From Leucogyrophana mollusca (lineage: Eukaryota; Basidiomycota; Agaricomycetes; Boletales): 36,744 bases of DNA. The stretch is from assembly GCA_021014945.1 (NCBI GenBank), contig MU266591.1:1-36744 (forward strand), given 5' to 3'. A program made the translations under genes and the position numbers. Below, in pieces: positions 1 through 10,522 of this stretch. How positions within the stretch are numbered: position 1 is the first letter of the stretch; every line of letters begins with the position of its first letter. The notes below the pieces were generated by a model, which was not told the origin of the DNA, ran no database searches, and saw nothing but the letters and a program-made list of their open reading frames with translations.

Positions 1-181
1 CTACTGCAGTTCAGATCCTTCTGTAGGGCTACTTGAAGGTTAATGCATTGATATCTATTTCTATTTCTAGCTTGTGGGACGAACAGCACAGTCAGTACTA
101 CGAGGCCAGTTTACAAACGCGAAAATTCGACTAAGTCCAAAACTTGATTTGGCGGGCCTGCCAAAACCTCTACCAATTCGC

Positions 182-271
182 CCAGGCTGTCTACAGTTGA
201 CGCGGCTTGCCCGGCTCATACAAACTCCGCAACACAACCGGGCTTGCCGCTGTCAACTGTAGATTGCCTGG
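182..271. repeat. imperfect inverted repeat (hairpin/cruciform potential)
   Basis: Arm 1 (182-214) and the reverse complement of arm 2 (238-271) share the blocks ccaggc, tctacagttgac, gcggc and gcccgg. They differ by two 2-base mismatches and a 2-base indel. The loop is 23 nt (215-237). No gene or transposase is attached, so this may be a small foldback element or a relic. Confidence 0.75.
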
Positions 272-559
272 ACACGAGGCTAGCCAGTGGTCAGACGGAT
301 TTAGCGTTCGGCTTAGTCAGCGTAAATTTCGTCAAAGAAACGATAACACGGCTGCTGCTCAAGCGCTCAGCTCCTGATCATATGGACCCTCAGGCCTCAT
401 GTTGCTCAATAGCAAGTACAAGTATGTACAGATGGCCGAAGCACTTCCTAAAGTGACCGACCTACTGTAAACTTTGCCTCAGCCAAGATTCACCACTACC
501 CATGATGTCGTGGATAGGGCAACGCTGCCATTCGAGTCGCAAAGTCCCTATCTATTATA

Positions 560-898
560 CTATTGGTCAAAGCAGCGATGCACATCGGGAGTGGCCCTAC
601 GTAGATAAGGGCTCATGACGCCCTGCTGAAGGAATTCCGGAAAAGATGGACCGGGTTGGCGCCATCGTTCGCTGGCAGGCACGAAGTTGACATGCTTTGC
701 TTGAGCGCCAGCCTTGGTCTTGGCGAACAGCGGATGATGGGCTCCCGAAGCTGCATCAATTTCGACCAATAATGTTCCCAAGCACCGAGTTGTACCATGG
801 CCGCCGATAGCTTCACAGTGATCACATTTTGCCGAAAGTTTCGGCTGGAAAGTCTCTATTGGCGCGCCATATCGTGTACAGATAGGGCAGCAGTCCAT
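560..898 (-). CDS. possible small Cys-rich ORF, unrecognised
   Basis: An ATG-initiated 112-aa frame on the minus strand. Near its N-terminus it has a C-P-I-C pair and, about 20 residues later, a C-D-H-C pair, the spacing of a zinc ribbon. The rest of the protein matches no family I know. It stands alone, with no nearby splice sites that extend it convincingly, so it may be a chance frame or a gene relic. I assign no function. Confidence 0.2.
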   Translation of the reverse strand: MDCCPICTRYGAPIETFQPKLSAKCDHCEAIGGHGTTRCLGTLLVEIDAASGAHHPLFAKTKAGAQAKHVNFVPASERWRQPGPSFPEFLQQGVMSPYLRRATPDVHRCFDQ

Positions 899-2271
899 CA
901 GAAATGCGTTCTTAGCATAGCGAAACCGACCATTATGAACCTACGAGAACTGCTGAGTAGCATTCCCTGAAACGAGTCAAGCCGCGAGGGGGGGAGTAGG
1001 TGCCCTGGCCTGCGGGTCAACTCATACAAACTGAACGGAAATTATCGTGCCGATGAATTCTGGATGCATGACCTTTGCCATGACGAGTACAGTGCGTGAT
1101 GTCGCTAGTCGGGCAGTGCAGATGTCATCACATTTTGTATACTGATTCTGCCGGAGTTGCATTGTCGTCAGACGTAAAGATAGGCGCCTGTAAGGAACGT
1201 GATAAATATATCACTCATTTGCAAAGCGGTTGTTGTGTGAATCCCGCGAGGTCAACGGGCCTGATGGGCGTCAGTTTTCAGTAGCGTAGTAAAGCGGCGG
1301 AGGATCTAACAATCCAAATATCAGACATTTGGTACAGGCACATCAAATATAATGCGACAACTATTCAGTGAAAATATTGTGAGAGTAAGTAGCAATGACT
1401 CACAAGTGTGAATATTTCTTCGAGGACCGGCTTACGGGCCACAATGGTAGACCATCCTGATTTCATGTTCAGAGTCATTGAACTGCACAGGGAAGAGTAC
1501 TTTCATTATTGTTCCAGTCAGGGGATGAAATAAGCGTTTTGTGTTTCCGCCTTGGCAGCTATGGCCAAGAAAACCACAAGCCAAGAAAGGACAGGAGACC
1601 TGAAGCCGAGAAGGGCAAGTGTCCTTTGACCATAGAACTGCAGTCGCACGAAAGCTAAATGTGTTGGTACGTTCGACTGGGTGGCCATTCGCAACGTCAA
1701 TTTGGGATGTGGTTGCCTGTCGGTAGCGAGATTCTTAAAGAAAGCGACAGCTTAAGTATAGACTCACCCTTCTTTTGGTGAAACCTGTTTTTACATGGGG
1801 CATGCAATAAAACCTTCGCGCGACGCACCTACCTCATTCCTCGGAGTATTCTGGCATCAGGTCTAGATTGAAATTGAAGCTCACATTTTCAGCAATGAAG
1901 CGCCTTGATGGGGGATGCTCGATGAGCGCTTGGTTGGTGATAAGTTCCGATACGGAAGGAGGTGCGGTATTTCTGAAGCGGAGTCTGACGGAACCAAAAT
2001 GGCATATTTAAGTCACTCGTGTTACGTTTCTCCTTCAAGTTTCACGATGAGTGTTTGATTTTATTCTCATCTGCTTTCTGCAATCCAAACGCTTCTTCTC
2101 CGTCGTGCCAAAGATCTTTGCAGGACGGAAAGCCTACTCCAACGAGGAATTTATTTTCAGCAGGCGAATAAGCCACGCGTGTTACGGCGTCATCACGTTA
2201 GGGATATTTTTGCAGCGGGTTAAAAATAGACACCAGCACCAGAGCATGAGGTCGGCATCTGCGGCAGGAGA

Positions 2272-2280
2272 CTATATATA
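2272..2280 (+). promoter_or_regulatory. TATA box of the chitin deacetylase gene
   Basis: The sequence ctatatata lies about 240 bp before the deacetylase ATG. It is followed within 40-60 bp by a CT-rich stretch (tctctctctc), the usual look of a fungal core promoter and start region. The role is inferred from sequence only. Confidence 0.55.
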
Positions 2281-2518
2281 ACAAGGGAGTTCAATGGTAG
2301 GACTCCTTGTTCTCTCTCTCCCATCAACTTCTTCCTGTGCACGCCGAGGGCTCATCGTTTTACCCAACTTCGATCCCAGGGTGACAAACATTGGTTGCCC
2401 TCCGCCAAAATTAGGGACACTCCTAGCCGTCTCTCATAACTCCTCCTTTTTCCGCTCCACCATCTAACTACAAGCTTTATTCCCCCCACCACACAAGCGT
2501 AGCATCGCTTTAATCAGT

Positions 2519-4810
2519 ATGCGTTTGTCGTCGTTCTTTACCTCCCCGTCTGCCGTCTCGTCGACTCTTTTGGTCGCTTCCTTCTTCGCCTCCACTGTCA
2601 GTGCGCAGGACCGTACCACTGAACAGGGCGAGGCTCAGATCACAAGTGAGTGTACTCTCTTTCTATCGGTGATCTACCCAGTATTCGGGGGTCGGTGAAC
2701 TAGAGAAATGGGGAGGAGAGCGGTATGCCGTCGCTCCGAGGTCACGACCCTGCAAACATGCTGCAAAAATGTTTGATTCGCCGTGAGGTTGCCCTCTATC
2801 GTGCGCAGATCCATCATCTGGGTGCGGCTACTGAACATCCTTCCGACGTTGTGGCTGGCGTTCGCGGCGTGCCCCCGTATCTTACCGTTGAAATTTTCAC
2901 TGGCTGATAAGACGGACTAACGGAGCCGAAAGGCACTGGTTAACTCCGGAAGTTACGCCGGCGCTTTCATCTTCTGACGCACCTAGTCGTGATGGGAACT
3001 CTTCGAGCGCGTTCCTAGTCTGCGTTTTTGTTCTTCCAACGGCAGGTCATGTCTCGCTGGTGGCGCCGGCGTTATTCACAATTTCGCTTACGCACTGCGC
3101 CTATAACGCGTTACATCGCCCGCCCTCTACTTTTTCCGCGGCAAAGTTATTCTTCGTACTGATCTTGTCTTTACGTTCAGGTGCAACCGAAGAATGTACG
3201 CCGTACTATTATGCTCCTATCGGCGCCGCAGCCGGTAAATTCCCCCCGATTTGGACACCTGCGACAATCGTGGCCAACGATACGAACGCGCAGGCTAAGT
3301 ACAACAGCATTCTGGGTCAAATTCCCAACATACCCCCCAAGGGCACACAACCAGCCTCTTTGGAAGGCGACTTCTCCAACTTCACTCCCACATACCCGGC
3401 GACCGATCCCGACTGCTGGTGGACATACGATCAGTGCACCACGCCCAAGCTCGCCGGGCTTCCTCCTGATCTTGCTGGCGTCCCAGAAGTACGTCTTGAT
3501 TGATTGTCTGCCTACAAAACCCTTATTTTTTTTGCAGCCGCAAACTCTTGGTTACGGCTTTGATGATGGTCCAAACTGCTCCCATAATGCCTTTTACGAT
3601 TATTTGTCCCAGAACAATCAGAAAGCCAGTAAGTTTTGCAATGACCAACATAAGTGTGTAAATGTTTATCGTACCTCTCTAGCTATGTTCTACATCGGTA
3701 GTAACGTCATGGACTGGCCTCTCGAGGCACAGCGCGCCCTGGCAGATGGTCATGAGATTTGTGTCCGTAAGTACCTTGCATGCCTTTACAGTGAAAATAT
3801 GCTCACGAACAATCGTACCTTTAGACACCTGGTCTCACCGTTACAGTAGGTTTTCAAAGAAAGAGTGACGAGCATTCTCTGAAGGTGGCTATCATATAGT
3901 GACTTCCTTAACAAACGAAGAAGTGTTTGCGGAGTTCTACTACAGTAAGCTCAGTCTCCTTTCCGCAACTAAAAACTGTTCTAATCTTACCCACAGCGGT
4001 ATGTTGGGGGATTAACGTGCTTCGGTTGGACTTGGCTCACAATCATCTAGATGCAAGCTATTAAGCTGGTCGTTGGTGTCACTCCTACCTGCTGGAGGGT
4101 AAGCATTTCATGCCTCCACTGTCGTAGTCAAATTAAAGCGCCCTTTAGCCTCCTTTCGGTGATGTTGACGATCGTGTCCGTGCGTTTGCCCATGCTCTTG
4201 GTCTGCGTACCATCATCTGGCAATATGATTCCAACGACTGGCGCGCCGGTACTGGAAACATCACTGATGCTGATGTCGACGCAAACTATCAGGCATTGAT
4301 TGCTAGGGCACAAAATGGAACATTCAACAATGTTAGTTCCTAGTGGCTCAAACGCTGTGAAGTGTTACTGATACGGTTTCTAGGCTGGAACCATCATGCT
4401 CACACATGAGTTGAATAACTTCACAATGTCGGAAGCTGTCAAGTTCTACGACCAGCTCAAGGCGGCGTTCAAGTACCTGGTTCCCATGGGTGTCGCTATC
4501 AACCAGACACAGCCATACGTTGAGACCAACTACTCTCTCCCTACTTTCGAAGAGTGTATGTGTTTTACACATTCTGATTGTTGCCTGACTAATCACTACT
4601 CCATCTTCAGACATCAGTGGAACAACAACCGTTTCGGGCGGTACGCCCCAAGCGAGCGGGGCTGCTGGGCAGTCTAGTTCGACAGGGTCGGGCTCCGATT
4701 CAGGCTCCTCTGGTGCCAGCGGCGCTGTCAGCAAGATGGCGTTCGACGGGATGGGTGCGCTGGCTGCGACGGCTGCGTTTGTTGGAGGTGTCATGGGGTT
4801 GTTGGCGTAG
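2519..4810 (+). CDS. GPI-anchored chitin deacetylase (polysaccharide deacetylase, NodB/CE4)
   Basis: Predicted to remove acetyl groups from chitin at the cell surface, giving chitosan. Exons: 2519-2645, 3181-3488, 3538-3628, 3683-3766, 3825-3845, 3900-3944, 3997-3998, 4051-4098, 4149-4331, 4384-4555, 4611-4810; 426 aa. A signal peptide covers residues 1-29 (cut before QDRTT). CE4 motifs appear in order: GFDDGP with the catalytic Asp and metal Asp (about 153-157), HTWSH metal His pair (204-208), RPPFGDVDDR (242-251), DSNDW (269-273) and LTHEL with the catalytic His (311). A Ser/Gly-rich linker precedes a hydrophobic C-terminus typical of a GPI signal. The first intron is long (535 nt); the others are about 50-58 nt. 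One Thr codon needs a 2-nt exon (see findings). All key residues are present, so the enzyme should be active. Confidence 0.94.
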
Positions 4811-7192
4811 ATGTCTTGTTAAATCTATTGGTATCTGCGTTGATAGGTTCTCGGCACTTTGGTTTCTGTGCCCTCCATGACTTTCCCGGCAACAACACTG
4901 TCTTCTCCCATTCGCCTTCGCTCATCGATAGTCAACTGCTTGACCATTCCTCGGTCTCCACACTCACGCACACCCACGCACACCCTTGTCGCTATGGACC
5001 CAGATTCCCTCGGATATCCCTGTCGTCATCCTACCCACCACCTGTCGTTGCGTATATATAGTCTGAAGACAAACTTATCATTCCCATTAGTGCACGCGTA
5101 CGCTTCTTCATCTTCACACCCTGTCGTATATCGTTTTGTTGCCATCATAGGACCGTTCCGTTTGCTGTGATCAAACTTGTACTGCCAGCACAGACTCGAG
5201 GCATGTGTAGTGACGACGATCATTTCCTCGGCCTTGGTTGTGATGTCTATGTTCTTTAGCACACACCAATGCGTACTTTTATTCATGATTTATTGATACG
5301 AACTTTTGACTGTCTGGGTGGTTGGATACTGGCGTTCTAGAGCGCCTGATTGCATTGTATGATGGGTATTTTTGTTCCGACCGACAATCGGCTGCTGGGG
5401 CATTGAAGACGGAGGATCGTGAGTAGAACAGTGATGTCGCACCGATGCGTCGGTGCCGAAGCATAATCAATTTGCTCACTGCGCTATTGGAAATATTTAG
5501 CGGGCGTTAGGTTACAAAGATGGGTTCAGCGAAAGGTAAATTTAATGTAACTACACCTAAGGTCCGACTCTTTTAAGCGCTGAAGAGTTCGGTGACTTGA
5601 ATAAAGGCTTACCCTATGTCGACTTCAAGTAAGCGATAAACGCTCGTTGGCACAACCGTCCAGGGCCCAGGGGTTTGATGGTTCATTTGAATGCTTCCTT
5701 TCCACACGCACATCCGGGCTCCCCTGTCCGAAGGAGAGACGCCCGAACTCCATCATTCATCCCACCGTCGTGATGGAAGGCGGAGTTTCGTGACCCACTT
5801 CTTGATTCTTAAAGGTCGGAGTCCGAGACCCACCAGCCATGGACATCGTCCAATTCAAGTCAATCGTGCTGCCGTGCACATCTGCACGGAGTCCGAAGCT
5901 GTCGCGTGCACTCGATCTTAAAAATTTTAAAGGAGAGTTCCATGCAGAGCAGCTATCGTGTATCCAACCTTCAGTGTCTCATCCCATTTACCATTAACTG
6001 AGAACGCACCTGAGGGAAAGTTAGCCGTCCATTGGATCCTGTGTTCCACCAGTCCGCAGACGTTAATCCCAACGGGGGTGTTTCTTGTTTCCGGCAGGCG
6101 GACGGGTGGTCGGCCCTCCCCGAGGGGTCTTGGAGAGAACACTGAGCCCAGACTTATCTGCTTGATGTTTGTAGAGTTAAACCCATGCCACCTACGCTCC
6201 GTCCTTCTGCCATCCCTCCGATCAAGACATCAGCCTCGCCTTGTCCGAGCCCCCGCAGGGCTGCTCTCGATTCGTCGGTTCGGTTCCGCAATTCTTGAAC
6301 CTCACCTGGGAAATTCAATATCACCTAGTGGTCGATGTTTCAGCCGGGGTGTTTCGTGTTCTGACGTTGTCCGGAGTCAAGCAAATTTTGAGAAGGGACG
6401 AACACGGTCAATTTGAAACCCAAAGGCTTTCCGATGGGACATGGGAGAGGATCAACATGAGATAGCTATGGCGTTTTGGGAGAGAAAGAAGATCATGAAG
6501 AGTACCTTACTCCGACCGGACACATACCCCATGGCTGCACCAGGCGAGCTGGACAAGGCTTCACAGAGGGCAATGCTGCAGGATGGCCACGAAGACGCGC
6601 CAGTAAATGAAGTGCTGTAACGTTTTGCAATGATTGAATGTTGAAGTGACTATCGAAATATTGATTTCGGTCGAATCGAATTGACGCGTCGGGGTTGGGA
6701 TTTCCCACACTTGTTACCGACAACATGCATCATCACTGAAAAGTGAGCACTCGGTGTAAGATACATAATATATGCACAACATCGTGCATAAGCAAATACG
6801 CTCGGATTCTACACAGTCCGTAAACCTGGGCATTTTGGCGCGTCGTACACCGTGTCGATGACCAAGGTGTGGCTTTATGTCGGGTGGCCTGCTTGGCGCA
6901 GTGTATGACCCAGGGTGGGGGAGCAGCATTTGTGAAGGGCTACGTGGCGATACTTACACTGGCGGAGAGTCCGCAGTATCAAGATAGCATACCGGGACCG
7001 TGATTTTGACTCAGGCTATCGGTATCATTGGCTTGCGTAGTCCTGTACCAGTGCGGCCGGGGTCCCTTCAAGATTTCTTAAATAAGAGGTGAGCCATCCA
7101 GTATCTATCCTCATCTACTCCCTGCCCATCTTACACTTCCTGCTCATCTTATACTGTTACAGGTTATCTATTGTACAACCCTGCCGAACACT
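4811..7192. other. intergenic region, no recognised gene
   Basis: Contains the deacetylase 3' UTR and the methyltransferase promoter. A TATA-like gtatatatag near 5051 has no gene after it that I can model. Open frames around 5958-6465 stay open for 70-150 codons but match no family; the best is a 74-codon frame at 6241-6465. I see nothing further to name. Confidence 0.6.
7077..7086 (+). promoter_or_regulatory. TATA-like element of the methyltransferase gene
   Basis: The AT-rich word cttaaataag sits about 110 bp before the methyltransferase ATG and is the only TATA-like sequence close to it. Assignment rests on position alone. Confidence 0.35.
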
Positions 7193-8300
7193 ATGGCCCC
7201 GTCCTTTCCCGCTTATAGGCCAACTCTCGATGAGAGTCTGTATTACCTCGATGCGGAGGCGCTGGCTTTCTTCAAGTCGCTGACTGGGATCGATGATGAC
7301 GTGGCTCTCAAGGAGCACATTCTGGCTGTCCAAGCGAAAGCCTATGCGGTATGCCCCTGTTGCCTTCGGCCATATGCGCTTCCGCTAATGGCAAGTATAC
7401 TAGTTCGCACCATACCCTTGCATTCGAATGCTTAGTTTTACTAGGTGTGTATCACTTGGCATGACCTGAGTTACACGTGCCTTGACTTCCTCTCATTATG
7501 AAGATTGAAGATCTCCAAGTTACCTGCCTACCAAGGTGTGCTAGCCCTTGGTCGCGAACGTGAAGGTGCTATTCTCCTCGACATCGGCTGTTGCTGTAAG
7601 TGAAACCATGTCCTTTGCTTCGCCTTGGCTCTCAATCGCCATCTCCTAATTGGATAGTCGGAAATGATGCCCGGAAAGCCGTGGTCGATGGGTTTCCCGT
7701 CCGCAACGTGCTGGTATCTGACTTGCGAAGAGGTAGGCAATGATTCAGTCCCTCAAGTGTCGTTTGCTAAATCCACACATAGAGCTCTGGGACTTTGGAC
7801 ACGAGCTCTTCAAATCAACGCCGGAGACATTCCCTGCTCACTTTATAGCTGGCGACGCGCTTGAGCCTTCTATGCTTGAGATCACGCCTCCTCTTAGCGC
7901 CTCTGAGAGCCCGGACGCTACATGCCCGGACCTTTCAACCCTTACATCTTTAAATCCCGTGCGCGGTTATGTGTCTGCCATTCATGCATCTTCTTTCTTC
8001 CACCTCTTCGGTGAGGCGAAGCAGCTTCATCTCGCACGTGCCCTTGCAGGCTTGCTCTCCCCTCTACCAGGCTCAGTGATCTTTGGGTCCCACGTTGCGA
8101 GACGGGACGAGAAGGGACTCCTCGCTGAGGAGCTATATGGTCAAAGGTTTGAGATGTTCTGTCACTGCCCTGCCTCGTGGGAGGAAATGTGGGACTTAGT
8201 GTTTGAGAAGGGGTCGGTAAGCATCAAAGGGGACCTAAAGCCAGTCTCAAAAGACGGCGAGACGTTCTGGGTGCTCGTGTGGTCCGTCACACGGATATAG
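7193..8300 (+). CDS. AusD-like SAM-dependent methyltransferase
   Basis: Five exons: 7193-7348, 7404-7444, 7504-7595, 7658-7732, 7783-8300; 293 aa. The N-terminal block (PAYRPTLDESLYYLD) and overall length match the large basidiomycete family usually annotated as AusD-like methyltransferases. SAM motif I is LLDIGCCFGND at about residues 90-100, followed by an acidic motif II-like VLVSDLRRELW near 112-123 and the conserved ASSFFHLFGEAKQ segment near 190-202. The enzyme probably methylates a small molecule; the substrate cannot be read from the sequence. AusD itself acts in meroterpenoid synthesis, but no polyketide synthase or terpene cyclase is nearby, so a secondary-metabolism role is not supported here. 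It converges on the dioxygenase gene at 8666-10138. Confidence 0.87.
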
Positions 8301-8665
8301 GCAATGAGGTCTTTCCTCCGTTGTCTCTCCAAGGCAGATATCAGATTCGATCAGGTTACTTTATGGAGATTCAACTCTCGCGGGGAGAATTGTACGTTTA
8401 TGTAGAGGTATGGCTGTTCGTAGATGCTGTATTTCACTTGAGTGTAAATTAGAACGGACGGCACTGAAGGGAGTTCCAGTGGCTTCGTGTTGTTCGTGAT
8501 CTGTCGCTGCTCGCATGCCGGTATATGTTTTGTTTTTCGGTTTCGCCAGTTCAAATCTCCGAGTGTACGTTGCAAGGTGTGTATAAATTGGATATTTTGC
8601 GTATAAATATTGTAGAGACGATGCCCGACAATCCCCTCTCGAACAAACCATCGAAAGCGCCCAGC
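8301..8665. other. convergent intergenic region
   Basis: Tail-to-tail spacer between the methyltransferase (+) and the first dioxygenase (-). It should hold both 3' UTRs. No gene, repeat or RNA is seen. Confidence 0.6.
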
Positions 8666-10138
8666 TCAGTACGTGGCATTCAGCCTCATGTTGATGTATT
8701 GTCCAGCGTTTATAGGCTCATACCTCTTTGGCTTGTTAGGGCCAAAGCATCCTGGGAGGCAGTCAACCACCTTATCTCGGTCTGCTCCCATAAACTAAAA
8801 GGGAAAGGTGAGGTTTCCAAACTCTCGTCAACCTCTGACCATAAAGGTCTATCGCAGAAGACGCACGTAAGGAATCGAGAAGCGTTCCCGGATCATTCCA
8901 CCGGCGACTCCATCTTTCTGGGGAGGCACTCTTACGCGGTGAAGAGTAGATTTGAGAGTATCTGACAGTAAAAGGTGTAAATCAGCTACACGCCCCCATA
9001 ATGTGCTTTGTTACCATTGGACCATCGCATGAGGAAATCCCCGATATTGAATACCACTGTTCCGGGGATGGGAGGGGCGGGAATAAATTTCCCTGGCTCA
9101 TGGGGAGACTCGACTTCGAGTCCACCACAGTCGTCCTGGAAGAGCACCGTGCACGTACCGAAGTCCTGACCACCCGGATATAATCATCCACCGAAGTAAC
9201 AAGACAAAGGATCATACTCACGGTGTGCGCATTGATACGGCCCTTCTCGCCACTCAGAAACGCTTCCGCCGGTGCTCCAGGGTAGTGTAGAAGGCGGACT
9301 TGATTGTCGGCTTGCTGGTGATACTGATCGAAGAACCCGGCCGGTACTCCCGGCATTCCCAGAGCGAGCGCCGGGAGGATCTTCGAGGTCTGGAATTCGC
9401 GACATACCTTGAAGAAAGCGACGGCTTGTTCGCGGAAGCCTGGAAGGTCCTCTTCGGGTGGCCAGATATTCTGGAGTCGAGTCGAGTCCTCGTTGCCGAA
9501 ATCGAAGGACTCTTTGAAGTCGAGTGCCTTTGATCGAATGTCTGCCAGCTCATTTGGATCAAATACCTATTTGGACAGCGGTGGCATAAGGTAGGAAGCG
9601 ATACGGTGGTCAGGTAACGCTTGCCATCTGTGAGACTTGCTCGACGCCAACCTGTGTGTTGCGCAACCCGAAAACATCAGTCCATGTTGCCACTTACTTG
9701 TGACTTGCAACTCACCCCGCTGTAACCACGATGCTTCCATCCTTCTGGGGGGTGTGGGGCTTTCTGTTTGATCTCGGTAGGCAGATCAAAGAACTTCGCA
9801 CACTAAGTTCTCAACCTTTAGCTGGATCACACCTCACCGGGAATGATGACACGGACAGGGTGGACTCACCAACTCAAACATACCGTCAATAGCATGCTGC
9901 GGGATCCCAGTATTGGCTATGTATGCAAAGCCCACATCTCTGCAGGCTGCATAGAACTTCTCAGCGATCTCCTTGGCTTCCTACAGGTGGAAACCACGGC
10001 ATCGTCAGCAGCCCGAGCCGCAGCACAAGTAGAGTCATTAAGCCGCACAACAGAAGTACCATCGCCAAAGTTGGCAAAATCGATAATGGGCAGACTAGTT
10101 TCTGCCTCAGCATTAAGAGGGACACAGGTCTTATCCAT
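8666..10138 (-). CDS. 2-oxoglutarate/Fe(II) dioxygenase, isopenicillin-N-synthase-like (copy 1)
   Basis: Exons in transcript order: 10138-10049, 9980-9870, 9802-9716, 9651-9625, 9566-9222, 9165-9015, 8961-8867, 8794-8666; 344 aa, the usual family length. The DIOX_N part starts LPIIDFANFGDGTS. The HxD pair is H219/D221 in NAHTDFGT, the third iron ligand is H278 in KSTLHRV, and the 2OG-binding RFS is at 297-299. The C-terminus is the typical CLPGCFG...RLNATY. Intron 4 (9624-9567) begins with GC (gcaagc) instead of GT. The substrate is unknown; the fold serves hydroxylations, desaturations and ring formation. It is a tandem duplicate of the gene at 10523-11991, and the permease next to that copy suggests a shared pathway. 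Confidence 0.93.
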
Positions 10139-10522
10139 GAGGAGACTCAAGTTACTAGGCCTGGGACCTAAGAGGAGTGAACGGCACGATATGGCGATGC
10201 TGAAAGTGGAAGGTGGTATTCGTGCTTTAAGTTGAAGCGTGCCGGACCGTTTAGACCCACCATAGTCACAGGATCACTCGGGAAAAATCATCATAGCGCC
10301 TGAGTGGTTGCCTTTCCTCTTTCTTTCCTTCCATATAATCTCACACTAAAATTCTTTTGTGAAATCTCCACGCAGAAGGGATGAATTCAATCATATTAGA
10401 GTGTGTACAGGGGTTGTACATCATACTGTTGCAGCGACACTCCACCATTGTCCACAGGGAAACATTCAGCATAGAGGCCCTTTACTCCCGAGAGCCACGA
10501 ATCCCCCTCCCCGACGTCCGCG
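10139..10522. other. promoter region of dioxygenase copy 1
   Basis: A 384-bp spacer between the two dioxygenases. Its part nearest copy 1 (to about 10285) resembles the matching part upstream of copy 2, so the duplication carried some promoter sequence. The GATA-centred 11-mer found before copy 2 is absent here. Nothing else is recognised. Confidence 0.5.

Larger units (their letters stand above)
1..2518. other. intergenic region, no convincing gene
   Basis: No recognisable gene. Only short open frames without family motifs are present. The notable items are a long imperfect inverted repeat at 182-271, a 112-codon minus-strand frame at 560-898 with a C-x2-C/C-x2-C pattern, and the TATA box of the downstream deacetylase near 2272. 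The rest shows nothing I can name. Confidence 0.6.

Noticed and set aside
9001..9014. Dioxygenases ending early after MRWSNG, without the third His ligand
   Set aside because: A normal GT-AG intron follows in both genes, and the next exons supply KSTLHRV, RFSIPY and the usual C-terminus. Both genes are full length.
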